Counted from the first letter of the stretch, positions 10,069-21,119 are shown. The stretch: DNA of 64,000 bases from Bedellia somnulentella (GCA_963576735.1 OY755198.1:6696001-6760000), one strand, 5' to 3'. Translations and numbers: made by a program. Notes: generated by a model not told the origin, from the letters alone.

Positions 10069-12240
10069 CTATTCGGTCGCAAAATCCCGTTTTGTATCAA
10101 ACTTGGGCATAATATTTCGCGATTGTAATTTTGCCTTTATGGCCCCAAGTCTCGAATTTCGGGTGCATTGAGCAATAGACGCTTCAGTTGTAATCTTAAC
10201 TGCCCGTTCCACTGCCTGAGTGTGACATGGTAGTCTCACGAATGGCAGCTGGTTCTCACCACCTGACTGAACTACCAAATTTATTTCCTCATTAGTGTAC
10301 TGCTTTATTATGGGTGGTTCAGTAACATCCTGCCAAAATATAAGCTCAGTGTAATCTTTTGCGTTAAAATTTAGTTCCGGAACCTGAAAGACCCTTGGTG
10401 TTGAAGTATTTGAAGTAGTTCGAGCCTTCAGCAAGCGGCGGGCTGCCAACTCACGTATGTGTTTTCTTTCGTCTGTCATCATAGCCAGCAAAATATTTTC
10501 TGGATGGGCGAAATAGCTATTCCGCTGAATTACAGGATCAATGACCTTCTTCAGCTCATCAGGTAAGTATCGCGACCTTTCGACAATGTAAAAAAGGTGT
10601 CTTGTGCCGTCTTTGCATGATGGTTTGGTCTTGATTTTGAACCAGGAAGGCGCATACACTTTTACAACAAATGTTGCTAAAGTGATCAACTCCGGCGATG
10701 GATTTTTCGTGGAAACGTAAAGACGGAGGATTCGGTTAGCTCGGGTGAGCCAACGAGCGTGCGACATTTTACCCGGCGACTTATATCCAAGATCTACGGG
10801 GAAATCACCAGATACTACCGCTGACACAATCTTGTGTAGGTATTGTTGATCTGTACTCAAATCAGTAGACATTTCGGGAAGCATTTCCCCTGCGATACTT
10901 TCAAATTTAATAACAGGTAATTGTTCACAGGTTTCTAGTGCTTTTCCGAGCGGTCCAGTGTATGACTTGGGTCCCGAAGTAAAGCCATCAATGTGCCGAA
11001 ACAAGTGTCTCAAAGGCAGTTCATTCATGAGCAACAAACAAACAATCCATTGCAACGGCTTTTGCAGCTGTTTTTCAAGCAATCTAATGACATCGCCATG
11101 CTTTCCAGTGTTAACGTTTGTTCCATCACACCCAATCGCAGTAATCTGATCGAGGGAAAGCTCTTCTTCTGTAAAAAACGTAGCTATTGCGTTTTGTATC
11201 CCTTTTGCAGAGCCTGCATCAGGAACAACGTAGCCCAAATAAACTGAACCCGGCTCTGCTATTAAAGAAATATGTTCCTCGACCAATACTTTCTTGTAGT
11301 TTTTCCCTTCTTTCTTTTCAATTTTAAATGTTTTGTCTTTCCTACCATCAAAATAAAGAGCAGGAACAGCCTGGTTTTTCGTCTCTTCCAATAGTCTTTC
11401 TCTGGTTTTACTTCTTTGTCTACGTATCTTACTTCTGTCAACCACTTCTACCTTGGACCCAATGTCGTGTAAAACAGATGAAGCAATGGCCGCTGCTGCT
11501 CTATCTGACACTCCATATCTATCACATACTTTTGATAATGTCGGGAACTCATTGCTTGACATCTTCGCCTTTTTATTGTTAGTAATGCACTTTTTTGCAA
11601 CGTTCGCTGGTATTTCGGGACTGCTTCGACTTTCGGACGGTGGGGTTGACACAGGAGAGAGACTTAACGGTGTCGCGGTTGCTATTGAGCTTGTTTGAAC
11701 TACAGGTTTTGCTCGTTCTTGCTTCCTTTTGAGAGATTTTTGAATTTTTTTTGTTGTAGTCACGTCAATACCTCCTATCATCATTTTCCGACAAGTTCTT
11801 TGGTCAATCAAAAACTGCTGCTCAAGCTTTGGAACCCTTTTATCTTTCGAACAGCTACATAAAGCAAAATCTTTGCATTTGCAAGCAGCAATATCAAAAA
11901 GAGTCTTACTGCTTTGTTGAAAATCGGCAATTTTTTCTGGTGCAAGTCTCTTGATAGACTTGAGGAGGTTCTTGCACTTAAGATGATAAGCTTTCAGCAT
12001 TTGTATGACTCTTGTACTAGTAACTGTCGGTATAGACGCAGTTTTCCAGATATTTTCAATAGTAGGTGTCACCATGGAAGCAATTTCTGTAAATGTGGGC
12101 TCCTTAGCAGTAGTTTTAAGAGTTTGTCTGGTCCACTCATAATACTGCATCACGTCTTCATAAGTAGGCAAAATGTTTCGTTTTATTTCCCAGCAATCGC
12201 CAAAAAGCGGGCACTTATAATCACTTCTTGTTTTTTCCAT
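10069..12240 (-). CDS. Transposase-like protein, 723 aa, superfamily not assigned
   Basis: One uninterrupted 723-residue frame. The N-terminal third has a Cys-rich patch (CKCKDFALCSCSKDKR, near 116-131) that may bind zinc, then a Ser/Thr/Pro-rich linker. The middle has two Asp-containing strands typical of an RNase H-fold nuclease: ALYFDGRKD, and about 80 residues on, ITAIGCDGTNVNTG. Further down are KMSHARWLTRANRILRLY and, near the C-terminus, CHTQAVERAVKITTEAS, a candidate for the third acidic residue. I recognise the layout as a family of hypothetical proteins repeated in arthropod and cnidarian genomes, but cannot name the superfamily. A run reading CLLLMNELPLRHLF probably had His at its fourth position, so one conserved residue may be lost. 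The ATG at 12240 is the first in frame, just below a GC-rich stretch. Confidence 0.7.
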   Translation of the reverse strand: MEKTRSDYKCPLFGDCWEIKRNILPTYEDVMQYYEWTRQTLKTTAKEPTFTEIASMVTPTIENIWKTASIPTVTSTRVIQMLKAYHLKCKNLLKSIKRLAPEKIADFQQSSKTLFDIAACKCKDFALCSCSKDKRVPKLEQQFLIDQRTCRKMMIGGIDVTTTKKIQKSLKRKQERAKPVVQTSSIATATPLSLSPVSTPPSESRSSPEIPANVAKKCITNNKKAKMSSNEFPTLSKVCDRYGVSDRAAAAIASSVLHDIGSKVEVVDRSKIRRQRSKTRERLLEETKNQAVPALYFDGRKDKTFKIEKKEGKNYKKVLVEEHISLIAEPGSVYLGYVVPDAGSAKGIQNAIATFFTEEELSLDQITAIGCDGTNVNTGKHGDVIRLLEKQLQKPLQWIVCLLLMNELPLRHLFRHIDGFTSGPKSYTGPLGKALETCEQLPVIKFESIAGEMLPEMSTDLSTDQQYLHKIVSAVVSGDFPVDLGYKSPGKMSHARWLTRANRILRLYVSTKNPSPELITLATFVVKVYAPSWFKIKTKPSCKDGTRHLFYIVERSRYLPDELKKVIDPVIQRNSYFAHPENILLAMMTDERKHIRELAARRLLKARTTSNTSTPRVFQVPELNFNAKDYTELIFWQDVTEPPIIKQYTNEEINLVVQSGGENQLPFVRLPCHTQAVERAVKITTEASIAQCTRNSRLGAIKAKLQSRNIMPKFDTKRDFATE

Positions 12241-12838
12241 ATTTACGCGCGATTAATTACGAAAAAAGCGCGCGTGTTGTCACTGGGAATAACAAAAGCG
12301 TACTGAAAATGGCGCGCGCGGTGCTAAAAAGTGTTCCCTTCCCGCGCACCTCTTCACCTCCCCTATTGAATCACCTACTAATAAATCTATTTAGTTTTAT
12401 GCCTACATGGATAAAAGATAGAGTATTGCTATTCTGAGATGAAATATAAAACCCTGTAAATTGTGCTTTTAGTCAGTTTTATACAAAACTTTGATGGTCT
12501 TGCGGAGGCAGTTACCGATAACCAATTGTAAAAATATTTAATAAGGATATTATTGAGCCAATTTAGCACCAACTTTTAACTATTAGAAGTCAATAAGGCA
12601 AAAAAAATAAATTTCGCTCCACCCTAACGTACACATCGCCGTACTCGAAAACGGCTAATTGTAAAGCAACAGAGTTTACACGAAAAAACGCTTCCTAAAT
12701 ACTTCTCTCTCGTAGTGTAAAAACTTTATGCAAATACACAGTGGAAAGATTTAAAAAATCTATGTTAAGTTTTAGGAACAAATGAATAGATGTACAGACG
12801 CGATCAAAATGTATAATTGAATGACTAATAGAAGTTAC
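12241..12838. other. Upstream region of the transposase-like gene, with a dispersed-repeat copy
   Basis: 12245-12350 is GCGC-rich (GCGCGCGTG, GGCGCGCGCGG), unlike the AT-rich surroundings, and may be the promoter of the minus-strand transposase-like gene. No coding sequence seen. 12605-12750 belongs to a dispersed repeat listed separately. The last five bases, GTTAC at 12834-12838, are one copy of the gypsy target duplication. Confidence 0.5.
12605..12750 (-). repeat. Dispersed repeat, inverted and internally deleted relative to 30556-30870
   Basis: Reverse-complemented, this stretch matches 30556-30870 nearly base for base over TATTTGCATAAAGTTTTTAC and over a second block from AGAAGTATTTAGGAAG to CGATGTGTACG. 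About 160 bp present in the other copy are missing between the two blocks. Family unknown. Confidence 0.8.
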
Positions 12839-12952
12839 TGTGAAGTATTTACGGAGTGCAATGAAACACACAACAGTTCTTTAGTCAACGTATATTGCGA
12901 GACTGACATTACAATGCTTAACAAACTTAGACCTACCTACATATATATTACA
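12839..12952 (-). repeat. Gypsy downstream (3') LTR, 114 bp
   Basis: Plus-strand text runs from TGTGAAGTATTTACGG to CATATATATTACA, bounded by TG and CA. It matches 23131-23236 joined to 28160-28168. Very short for an LTR. No TATA box is obvious on the minus strand. Confidence 0.92.
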
Positions 12953-12968
12953 CCTCCACACTAAATAC
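12953..12968 (-). promoter_or_regulatory. Polypurine tract of the gypsy element
   Basis: On the minus strand, TTTAGTGTGGAGG ends directly against the 3' LTR (TGTAATATAT), the position and base bias of a plus-strand priming tract. Assigned from position. Confidence 0.65.
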
Positions 12969-13026
12969 ATTAATCCAGAGTATGGAATAAAAAACAAATA
13001 CATATTAAACTAAGTGTAAACAAATT

Positions 13027-14931
13027 TTAATCTATTTCAAAACCGTAACGAATAACAGGCTTAGGATTACGTTTAGGGCGTGACACATACAAGGGAGGCG
13101 CTGGCAATGCTGGTGATGGTGTATGGAAACTTGGCGATGTCTCTTGCTTACTTTTCTCCTGTGGCTTGGGACTTAAGTTTTGTGATATGTTTGATGGATT
13201 TGTTATCGATGCATCATTGTTTTCATCCACCACCACATCACGCGGCGACACGGCAATCTCACCCTTGCTCTTATTCTCACAATTAATTTCACGACTACAA
13301 TCAGGGTAAGTGACATCAGATAAGCGTGTTCTACTGCGCAACTGATCCAAATGCCTACGCACGTTACCGCTACCACTATTTACCACGAATTGACGAGAAC
13401 CTTCCCTATCAACGACCGTACCTTTTAACCACTTCTCCTGTTTACCAAAACCTCTAAACCAAACTGACTCTCCATTATCGAAATGTCTATTTGCACCACC
13501 TGCGTACTGCACTTGTTTATTTTGTGACTTTCTCACCCTCTTCTCTAACGTGCTATCACTACGTAACAAATCCAGTCTCGTACGTAAATTCCGTTTTTGT
13601 AACAAATCAGCTGGGGTTGCACCTGTTGTACTATGTACCGTATTTCTATAAGTCAATAAAAATGTTTGAAGCGCAGAGTTAATTTCTAAATTATCTCTTA
13701 AAGCTATTTTAATAGCACGCTTACACAATTTTACAGCATTTTCAGCAGCGCCATTAGATGAAGGATGATAAGCTGGTGAGAATGATTGGATAATACCGTT
13801 GTTTGCCAAAAAAATTGAAAATTCATTACTTGTAAAAGGGGGGCCTTGATCACTAACAAACTCTATCGGTAAACCAAACCTAGCAAATGTCTCTCTTACA
13901 ACTTTAATTACGCTAGATGCGTTAGTTTGCCTCATTTCGAAAACTTCAAGCCATTTTGAAGACGAATCAATTAATATAAGAAATGTTTTACCATTCAATG
14001 GCCCTAAAAAATCAGCGTGAATCCGTGTCCACGGCCGAACGTGATACGGCCACGGCTGCGGGGGTACCTTAGCCGGCGCTGTTGCCTCTAAAGCACATGT
14101 CTCACAATCACGGCATAAAACTTCCACGTCTCTATCTATGTGCGGCCACCAAACGTAACTTCTAGCCCAACCCTTCATTTTTACCACACCCATATGGCTA
14201 ATGTGTAACTGTTTTAAAACAAGATTCCTAATTTCCTCTGGTATTATCATCCTATATCCCCACATTACGCAACCATTCTCAATGTATAACTCATTGCGTC
14301 TAGCTAAAAATGGTTTTAAATTTTCATCATTACATGTCATAGGCCACCCAGACTCGACGTATAATTTAACCTTGCTAAGCAAAACGTCTTTAGCCGTCGC
14401 CTTTCGTACATTTACATTTGTTACCGGCAAAAAGTTTTCCACAAAATGAGAATACGTGACCTCACTAGAGCTATTTTGCCTGCTCGATTTCGTTTTAATT
14501 GGTAACCGAGATAACGCGTCTGCACAGTTGTTTTGTGAAGTGACATATTCGATGTTATAGTTATATCCCGATAATAATACAGCCCATCGTTGTAGTCTTG
14601 AAGCAGCCATAACTGGAATACCCAATTTATCACCGAATATACACGTCAACGGCTTGTGGTCTGTTCTGAGTATAAAAGTTCTCCCGTATAGATATTGATG
14701 ATATTTCCGAATTCCAAATATAATAGCAAGAGCCTCTCTATCTATCTGCGCATACTGTCGCTCGGCAGCAGTGAGGGAGCGCGATGCGTATGCGACCGGG
14801 CGCTCTCCGTCCGCTGTGAGCTGTGTGAGGACCGCGCCCACGCCCACTGCGCTGGCGTCCGCTGTCAACACTAGCGGCAACGAGGGGTCGTAGTGGACGA
14901 GCACCTCACTGCTTGCCATTAACCCTTTCAC
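13027..14931 (-). pseudogene. Gypsy pol: RNase H and integrase part
   Basis: Starts in the RNase H region (VLTADASAVGVGAVL, then TDHKPL). A spacer and an HHCC zinc module follow (H.SH...C..C near 14060-14200), then the integrase core with its three acidic residues: Asp in IHADFLG, Asp in SDQGPPF and Glu in GAAENAVK. A C-terminal tail is Ser/Pro/Lys-rich and ends at 13027. This portion is intact, but it is cut off from the RT by a TAG at 15007-15009, with the frame the same on both sides. The real protein would be one polyprotein. No chromodomain is evident. Confidence 0.9.
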
Positions 14932-15006
14932 TTCCTCGAATGCGTTCTGACATTCATCACTCCAAACAAACTTCGCATTTATTTTTAATAAATCATACAG
15001 TGGTGA

Positions 15007-15602
15007 CTAAATTGTACTTATATTTTTAACAAATTTTGAATAATACATTATCATACCGATAAATGATCTTAATTCAGAGACATTGCCGGGCGCGGGTGTA
15101 TCTAAAATAGCCTGAACTTTATTTGGGCACGTATGAACACCTTCTCTACTTATGACATGCCCCAAATAATTGACAGACTCAGCAAAAAATTCACATTTCG
15201 ATTTTTTTACTCTGAGACCGTATTTTTCTAAGCGATCGAATACTTTATACAAATTATCCATGTGGTCCTTAGTTGTACTCCCGGTTATAATCACATCATC
15301 AAGGAATACCCCCACTTGGGGTAAATCTGAAAATAATTTTTCCAAACATCGTTGAAAAATTCCGGGACTTGAAGCAAGACCATAAACTAAACGATTATAC
15401 ATTAATAACCCCTTATGCGTATTGATAACCGTATTTTTTTTTTGTATTATCCAAAGGGCTCTGGGCATAGGCTTGAGAAAGGTCGATTTTACTAAATCTA
15501 TCACCCCCATGCAAGCGAACAAGTAAATCATCAATTCGTGGTATCGGGTAGCGATCTACCTCTATCACTTTATTGAGTGTCAGTTTATAATCCGCGCAAA
15601 TC
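15007..15602 (-). pseudogene. Gypsy pol: RT core after the DIRS insertion
   Basis: Resumes at ICADYKLTLNKVIEVDRYP directly beside the DIRS left end. It carries the RT palm with VFLDDVIITG near 15290-15310 and the thumb (YLGHVISREG). A frameshift lies in a run of ten T (15434-15443; A on the coding strand), just after LSQAYAQSPLD. A TAG at 15007-15009 ends the frame in the connection to RNase H. Typical point decay for a non-functional copy. Confidence 0.88.
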
Positions 15603-15620
15603 CTATTAAATCCATGACCG

Positions 15621-15771
15621 TTATTTGAAGCTTACTAGCTTTGAGATAGGCCCTAACTGTTTTCCGGAAGTATGTCCCTCTCTTTCTTACGCATCGTGCC
15701 TTTCATTCACACATTCCCCCCACTACCACCAGCAGGGCGCGAGCTTGCGAGCTACGCGCCATCCTCCATTG
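15621..15771 (+). repeat. DIRS left inverted terminal repeat
   Basis: About 151 bp from TTATTTGAAGCTTACTAGC to ATCCTCCATTG. It is the reverse complement of 21250-21401 with almost no differences. Confidence 0.93.
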
Positions 15772-15894
15772 GCGTTCTGTTTTCCGAAACGGAAGGTTGT
15801 GTGTTTCAAGTTTATTGTTTTTCACTAATTCGAAAATAATCAATTATAAATTGTTCCTCAGTGTTGTGTCTAGTGTGAATTCTAGTCACGTAAG

Positions 15895-16323
15895 TTTTTA
15901 TACTATTATTTTCTGTTTATCTGAAACTGATTTAACGGTGTTACCGTTCGTTTTGATTTTAAAGTATTTTATTCGAAAATGCATTTATTAAACGTGTTTC
16001 CTTACAACTGAACAGATTTGAATTCTTATGTTGCAACTTTTTATACTATTAGTTTCTGTTTATCTGAAACTGATTTAACGGTGTTACCGTTCGTTTTGAT
16101 TTTAAAGTATTTTATTTGAAAATGTATTTATTAAACGTGTTTCCTTACAACTGAACAGTTTTGAATTCGTATGTTGCAACTTTTTATACTATTATTTTCT
16201 GTTTATCTGATACTGATTTAACGGTGTTACCGTTCGTTTTGATTTTAAGGTATTTTATTTGAAAATGTATTTATTAAACGTGTCTCCTTACAACTGAACA
16301 GTTTTGAATTCTTATGTTGCAAC
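15895..16323 (+). repeat. Three tandem 143-bp repeats in the DIRS 5' region
   Basis: TTTTTATACTATT starts at 15895, 16038 and 16181, an exact 143-bp period twice. Each unit holds GATTTAACGGTGTTACCGTTCG, with an ACGGTGTTACCGT inverted repeat, and TTCCTTACAACTGAACAG. The array ends about 115 bp before the Gag-like ATG, so a promoter or enhancer role is plausible. Copies differ by a few bases. Confidence 0.92.
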
Positions 16324-16437
16324 TTCGTAGTGTTGACTTGTAGTAGTGTTATTGTAGACTACCCACGTAGTGTTTTTCTATAAATTTTTTGTCGACAAAT
16401 CGGGTAGCGTGACTGTTTAGGTTATTTTCATTACAGA

Positions 16438-17886
16438 ATGAACGACAATGAAAACAATTTATCACAAGCTTTGGCAGGACCGTCTAAGACACGAGCACAG
16501 CCCTCGAATACGCGCAAGCGTCGGGCGAGTGCCGATAGTAGTATTAGTAGTAGTAGTTCGAGCTCTTCAAGCTCTTCAGAGTCATCGGACTCTGATCGTG
16601 GCAAAAAGAAGCACTCGAAGTCAAGGTCAAGGCGTCGTCGTCACCGTCGTCGTAATAATAAACAATTCGAAATTTTAAATAATCAAATTATGCAGCTAAC
16701 TAACCAAGTTTTGCAAAATCAGTGCCATAACTCTGTACCGGATGTGGCGCCAATGCCACCTCCGCCGTTGATCCGTGTATCTGATAATGCCGATGGCTAT
16801 GAGGATGATTTTCTTGACGACAGTATTAGCGAAGTTATGTACAGAGAAAACGATATTTCTAGTGTAGCTCCAATGTCTCACGAAAACCAGGCGCAGTTTA
16901 AATTTGATTTGGAAATTAAACTTAAAGAACCGACTGTGCCGAAGGCACCTGAAAAATATTTAAAAACATTAAATGAAATTCAATATTTTAACCAAAGTGA
17001 ATGGTGTGAGGTTAGGTATGCAGAGGTACAAAAACAATATAGTTATACGCCTGGGTTTGTAGACTTAGAATGTAACGAAGAGGTAAAGACGTACGATCAG
17101 TCGAAACATTTAATTTATGCAGACAAAGCTTACGCAGCCATTACCTTTTGTGCGCTTAGGCAGAGAGAGGCGTTATCTGCGTCACTGACCGAGCTTGTTG
17201 GGTGGGCTCGCGAGGAGCCTACTATCTCGCCCGATTCGCTACATGAAAAAGTTTTAGAGTTATTTTCTAAGGGAGACTACAATAAAGTGTCTTCGGATTT
17301 ACTGCAGCTTGTCTGTGGGCACAGAGCTGAAGTCATACAGATGCGGCGCGATGGGATTACAAAACACGTTCGCGACCCGCTGGCAAAGGCTACTTTCCGC
17401 AAAATCCCTCCATCAGATCGTCATCTGTTTGGCGCGGAAACCTTCACTTCCGCTCTTGAGAAGTATGGAGGAGTAAAGAAAACATTTTCACCCTTGAACT
17501 GGCCAAGTACGAATTCTGCTTCGAAAGCAGGAGGTAAGACATTACGCCATCCCTCGCAGGGATTGGTTAGACTCTCGGGACCCTCGCAGGGAACCAATAG
17601 AGCTCTAGGTGTTGCTGGGCCATCACATTACCAGCCCCCGCAGGGCTCATTCTACTATCAACCCCCGCAGGGCTTTAATTACCGCCAGCCTCCACAAGGC
17701 AGTAACGGCTGGATATCGCAAGGGCGGAATCACCAAACGGCCGAGCGTCGCTCCACAGGCTATCCTAAAAATTCATTTCGTTTCCACGGAAATAGTCAGA
17801 ACAGATCCAACCAAGGTAAGCCCAACCGGAAATCGAGCGGAGGTCCTACCGATTACAACCCGTCATCTAAAAAGCGAAAGTTCTGA
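16438..17886 (+). CDS. DIRS Gag-like protein (ORF1), 482 aa
   Basis: ATG at 16438 follows the repeat array. Residues 27-75 are a low-complexity Ser run followed by an Arg/Ser/Lys-rich basic stretch, suited to RNA binding or nuclear localisation. The middle (about 150-360) is a folded domain I do not otherwise recognise, with YTPGFVDLECN and LVCGHRAEVIQMRRDGI. The C-terminal part has repeated PSQG and QPPQG units (17560-17710) and ends in a basic cluster (KKRKF). It lacks CCHC knuckles, as is usual for DIRS Gag. Its last 278 bases overlap the next ORF. Intact. Confidence 0.85.
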   Translation: MNDNENNLSQALAGPSKTRAQPSNTRKRRASADSSISSSSSSSSSSSESSDSDRGKKKHSKSRSRRRRHRRRNNKQFEILNNQIMQLTNQVLQNQCHNSVPDVAPMPPPPLIRVSDNADGYEDDFLDDSISEVMYRENDISSVAPMSHENQAQFKFDLEIKLKEPTVPKAPEKYLKTLNEIQYFNQSEWCEVRYAEVQKQYSYTPGFVDLECNEEVKTYDQSKHLIYADKAYAAITFCALRQREALSASLTELVGWAREEPTISPDSLHEKVLELFSKGDYNKVSSDLLQLVCGHRAEVIQMRRDGITKHVRDPLAKATFRKIPPSDRHLFGAETFTSALEKYGGVKKTFSPLNWPSTNSASKAGGKTLRHPSQGLVRLSGPSQGTNRALGVAGPSHYQPPQGSFYYQPPQGFNYRQPPQGSNGWISQGRNHQTAERRSTGYPKNSFRFHGNSQNRSNQGKPNRKSSGGPTDYNPSSKKRKF

Positions 17887-19762
17887 CTCGCAAGTGTTCA
17901 AGGCGGGGAGGTTGGCTTTGTATTATCATCGTTGGGCCAATCTAGGGGCCCCGAAACCTCTTCTACATATAATAAAAGGGTATCGCATACCCTTCATTCA
18001 GAAACCACCATTAGTCATGGCTCATCCCTTGAACAATCTTTTTATTACCAAAACTTCGGACTCAATGTCCGCCATCATACAAACAATGAAAAATCAAGGT
18101 GTACTGGAGGTGGCACGGCCATCGCCGAGTTTCCTCTCAACAATGTTTCTGGTGCCCAAGGGCGATGGTTCCGATCGTCCAATTTTCAATTTAAAGGCAC
18201 TCAACGAGTACCTTACCACGAAAAAATTCAACCTGATAAACATGTTCCGTGTGCCGGGGTTTCTTCAGCCAAACGACTGGCTTTGCAAAATCGACATTTC
18301 CCAAGCTTATTTTCATTTGCCGATTTCGTGTGGCCACAGAAGGTTTTTACGCCTAATTTATCAAGGAGAACTGTTGGAAATGACATGCCTACCCTTCGGC
18401 CTCAGTACAGCTCCAAGGGTATTCACGTCTCTGACAAACTGGATCGCGGAGACACTACGAGACCAAGGTATTCGCCTAATTGTATATTGCGACGACTACC
18501 TGATTGCCCACCAGGACAGAGTAGTGTTGCAGGATCACTGTCATACTCTGTTGACCCGCCTTCAGTACCTCGGCTGGCAAATCAATGGCAAAAAATCTCT
18601 GATGAGTCCGCAGAAAGAGTTAGAGTTCCTAGGTATTATGTGGAATCCCTGGACCAACACGAAATGCCTCCCAAAAGACAAACTGACGACCATAGTTACA
18701 AAAATATCGAAATTGAGAGCTCAAGGCAGATTATGCGTGAGAGATCTACAGAGTATAATAGGCCTGTTGAACTTCGCGTCGTTTGTTGTTCCCAGAGGCA
18801 GACTGCATCTTCGTGCCCCTCTAAGATTTCTCAAAACGATATTAAAAACACCGTCCAGGCGGATGGTGTGCATACCAAGCGATGTGCTACGGGAACTAAC
18901 GTGGTGGTCTCAGAACTGTCATCTGACAACGTGCATTCATTCTCCCCCACCAACCCACTTTGTGACAACAGATGCTTCCGATGTTGCCTGGGGGGCGCAG
19001 GTAGACGACTTGTCACTGACGGGACAGTGGGAAGATGCGGAACAACACCTACACTGCAACATGAAAGAAATGCTGGCTGTAGTAAAAGTTCTCGAAAGTC
19101 ACGGTCCCCTTCTTGCTCGGACAACAACGCTTCTTCAATGCGACAACAAAACCGTTGTGGCGTATTTGCGAAACGAGGGGGGGACGAAATGAATACCATT
19201 AATGGAGACAACATACAGGGTTTTCAAGATGTTAGATCACTTTCAAATACATTTGATAGCTCATTACATACCTGGCATATTCAACAGTACAGCCGATCAC
19301 CTGTCGAGACACAAGAGCCCATCGGAGTGGCATCTTCGTTCACCACTAACGGAGAAAATATTTCTCAAATTCGGCATACCAGCAGTAGACCTACTAGCGT
19401 CGAACCGAGCCCATGTGGTATCCAATTATGTGTCTCTGGATCTGACCGATTGCCAGACGGTGTTCCACGACGCATTCTCCCGTCAGTGGGACTTTCACTT
19501 GGCGTGGATATTTCCACCACCGTATCTAATTCCGAGGGTGTTGGCTCACCTCAACTCGGCTCGCGGAACGTATCTGATTGTGGTCCCACGTTGGAATCGA
19601 GTGTACTGGAGAGCAGACTTGAAGAGCCGTGCAGTAGCAGCTCCATACACAATAAAGAATCTGAATCAGGGTCTAATCGATACAGCAACGGGCCTACCTC
19701 CACCCAAGTTGCAGGAAATGACGTTAGAGGTATGGAAGTGTGGGGGTGGTCAAAGAAGCTAG
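17609..19762 (+). pseudogene. DIRS RT, RNase H and methyltransferase-like ORF, one internal stop
   Basis: The RT region begins around 17900 ([22 protein letters not shown]), with the palm motif YCDDYLIAH at residues 293-296. RNase H follows ([13 protein letters not shown] near 452-464, then [17 protein letters not shown]). A TGA at 19190-19192 interrupts the frame; on the other side the same frame gives [25 protein letters not shown] and a domain with [13 protein letters not shown] and [16 protein letters not shown], matching the methyltransferase-like region that DIRS elements carry after RNase H. A single base change explains the stop. The true start codon is uncertain because the frame opens inside ORF1. 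Confidence 0.87.
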
Positions 19763-20721
19763 GTGATTGGTCTCAAAACCAATTAGAATTACTCCAAGGG
19801 TCTTGGAGACCTTCAACGTGCAAAACTTACACTGTAGCTTGGAAGAGATGGGTGAAGTGGGCATGCAAGCACAAACACGATCCCCTGCACCCAAATGGGT
19901 CTATGCTTGCAAGGTATCTAGCAGACCTCCATATCGTAGATAAATTGTCATATAACACTATACCGTTACATAAGTCAGTCGTCTCTACCTTAAGTAATTT
20001 TGATGATAGCGAAAGGCTTAGCTCACATCTATTAGTGAAGCATATCTTAAAATCAATAGCATTGAGTAGACCAGTGGCTCGTAAAAACTACATTTGGGAT
20101 GTGGATAAATTAGCGACTGCCCTCAGTAAAACTCCTATAGACGAGAATAGCGCGTTCGCCGTCTCCCGTCATACTGCTACGCTATTACTTTTATGCTCCG
20201 GCAGACGAGTACATGATCTAACCTTACTTGCGGTCGATTCAGACCATTTAGTTGTAGAAAGCGACAGTTTAACTTTGTGGCCTCTTTTTGGCTCAAAAAC
20301 AGATAATACGAACCACAGACAGTCTGGTTGGAAGCTTTTGCCTAATTCTAATAATAAAAACTTAGACCCTGTATTTTGGGTTAAAACATTAGTTCATAAA
20401 CTCAGCGACAAACGTTCTACTCATGGCTGCGATAACCTCTTTCTTACACTAAGAGGTCAAGTAAAAGGGGCTAGCCGCACAATAATAGCTGGTTGGGTAA
20501 AATCTGCGTTATTGGAGGCTGGCATTAGTGCTCCCGCTGGCAGCATACGATCGGCAGTATCATCTAAGAACTGGTCTAATAACTTGCCTTTGGACGAAAT
20601 TCTTTCTAGAGGCAATTGGCGTTCAGCAAATACTTTTACTCGCTTCTATAGGCGGAAAATTTTAACGGAATCTACTGTAAACACCAGCAATCTTACAAGT
20701 AGTTTTATTACTGTTGATTAG
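17932..20721 (+). CDS. DIRS tyrosine recombinase ORF (YR domain about 19740-20700)
   Basis: The open frame is 929 residues, but only the part from about residue 603 is clearly protein-like. It has a SAM-like N-terminal domain ([21 protein letters not shown]) and a catalytic domain. Box I Arg is in CSGRRVHDL (758-759), box II reads GSIRSA with Arg at 873, and the nucleophile is Tyr 906 in FTRFYRRK. The His of the usual HxxR box II is Gly here, a possible weakening or a family variant. Upstream the frame lies out of phase with RT/RNase H for 1.8 kb without a stop. The recombinase would integrate a circular cDNA. Intact. Confidence 0.87.
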   Translation: MGQSRGPETSSTYNKRVSHTLHSETTISHGSSLEQSFYYQNFGLNVRHHTNNEKSRCTGGGTAIAEFPLNNVSGAQGRWFRSSNFQFKGTQRVPYHEKIQPDKHVPCAGVSSAKRLALQNRHFPSLFSFADFVWPQKVFTPNLSRRTVGNDMPTLRPQYSSKGIHVSDKLDRGDTTRPRYSPNCILRRLPDCPPGQSSVAGSLSYSVDPPSVPRLANQWQKISDESAERVRVPRYYVESLDQHEMPPKRQTDDHSYKNIEIESSRQIMRERSTEYNRPVELRVVCCSQRQTASSCPSKISQNDIKNTVQADGVHTKRCATGTNVVVSELSSDNVHSFSPTNPLCDNRCFRCCLGGAGRRLVTDGTVGRCGTTPTLQHERNAGCSKSSRKSRSPSCSDNNASSMRQQNRCGVFAKRGGDEMNTINGDNIQGFQDVRSLSNTFDSSLHTWHIQQYSRSPVETQEPIGVASSFTTNGENISQIRHTSSRPTSVEPSPCGIQLCVSGSDRLPDGVPRRILPSVGLSLGVDISTTVSNSEGVGSPQLGSRNVSDCGPTLESSVLESRLEEPCSSSSIHNKESESGSNRYSNGPTSTQVAGNDVRGMEVWGWSKKLGDWSQNQLELLQGSWRPSTCKTYTVAWKRWVKWACKHKHDPLHPNGSMLARYLADLHIVDKLSYNTIPLHKSVVSTLSNFDDSERLSSHLLVKHILKSIALSRPVARKNYIWDVDKLATALSKTPIDENSAFAVSRHTATLLLLCSGRRVHDLTLLAVDSDHLVVESDSLTLWPLFGSKTDNTNHRQSGWKLLPNSNNKNLDPVFWVKTLVHKLSDKRSTHGCDNLFLTLRGQVKGASRTIIAGWVKSALLEAGISAPAGSIRSAVSSKNWSNNLPLDEILSRGNWRSANTFTRFYRRKILTESTVNTSNLTSSFITVD

Positions 20722-21119
20722 TTTGTAATGATCGTAAACAGTGTTTATTATAATGTAAATTTTATTTCCTTTACTGATAAGTCGATTATTTTAGATAGAA
20801 GTCTGATTAAGACACAATGATTACTATAAAACTATATAATATATAAATAATATACGTAAATATATATAAAAAAATAATAATAATAATAATAACATATATT
20901 TATATATATATCGTCATGTATGGATTATGTATGGATTTATATTATTTGGAGAAAATAAATCAATGATGTTTCTAAAGTTAACATCCTTGTTTTTCTTGTG
21001 TACTACTTATTTACCGTATCTAGGGTCTGCATAATGTTATGTGCCTTCATTTCAACTCCGATACTCGTTTTATCATAACTCACATTGGCGTTCCCTACCA
21101 CCAGGCGATAACAAACACG
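20722..21119 (+). other. DIRS 3' non-coding region
   Basis: Follows the recombinase stop. It contains an (ATA)n/(TATA)n microsatellite at about 20830-20910 and AAATAAA at 20955-20961, a candidate polyadenylation signal. No ORF of note. It precedes the internal complementary region. Confidence 0.7.

Noticed and set aside
18831..19214. 127-codon minus-strand frame in the DIRS pol region (also 22154-22467 plus-strand frames in gypsy gag)
   Set aside because: Shadows of the real coding frames in GC-richer sequence, with no recognisable motif.
20830..20910. ATA/TATA run as a replication origin or promoter
   Set aside because: Simple microsatellite in the DIRS 3' non-coding region, without accessory motifs.
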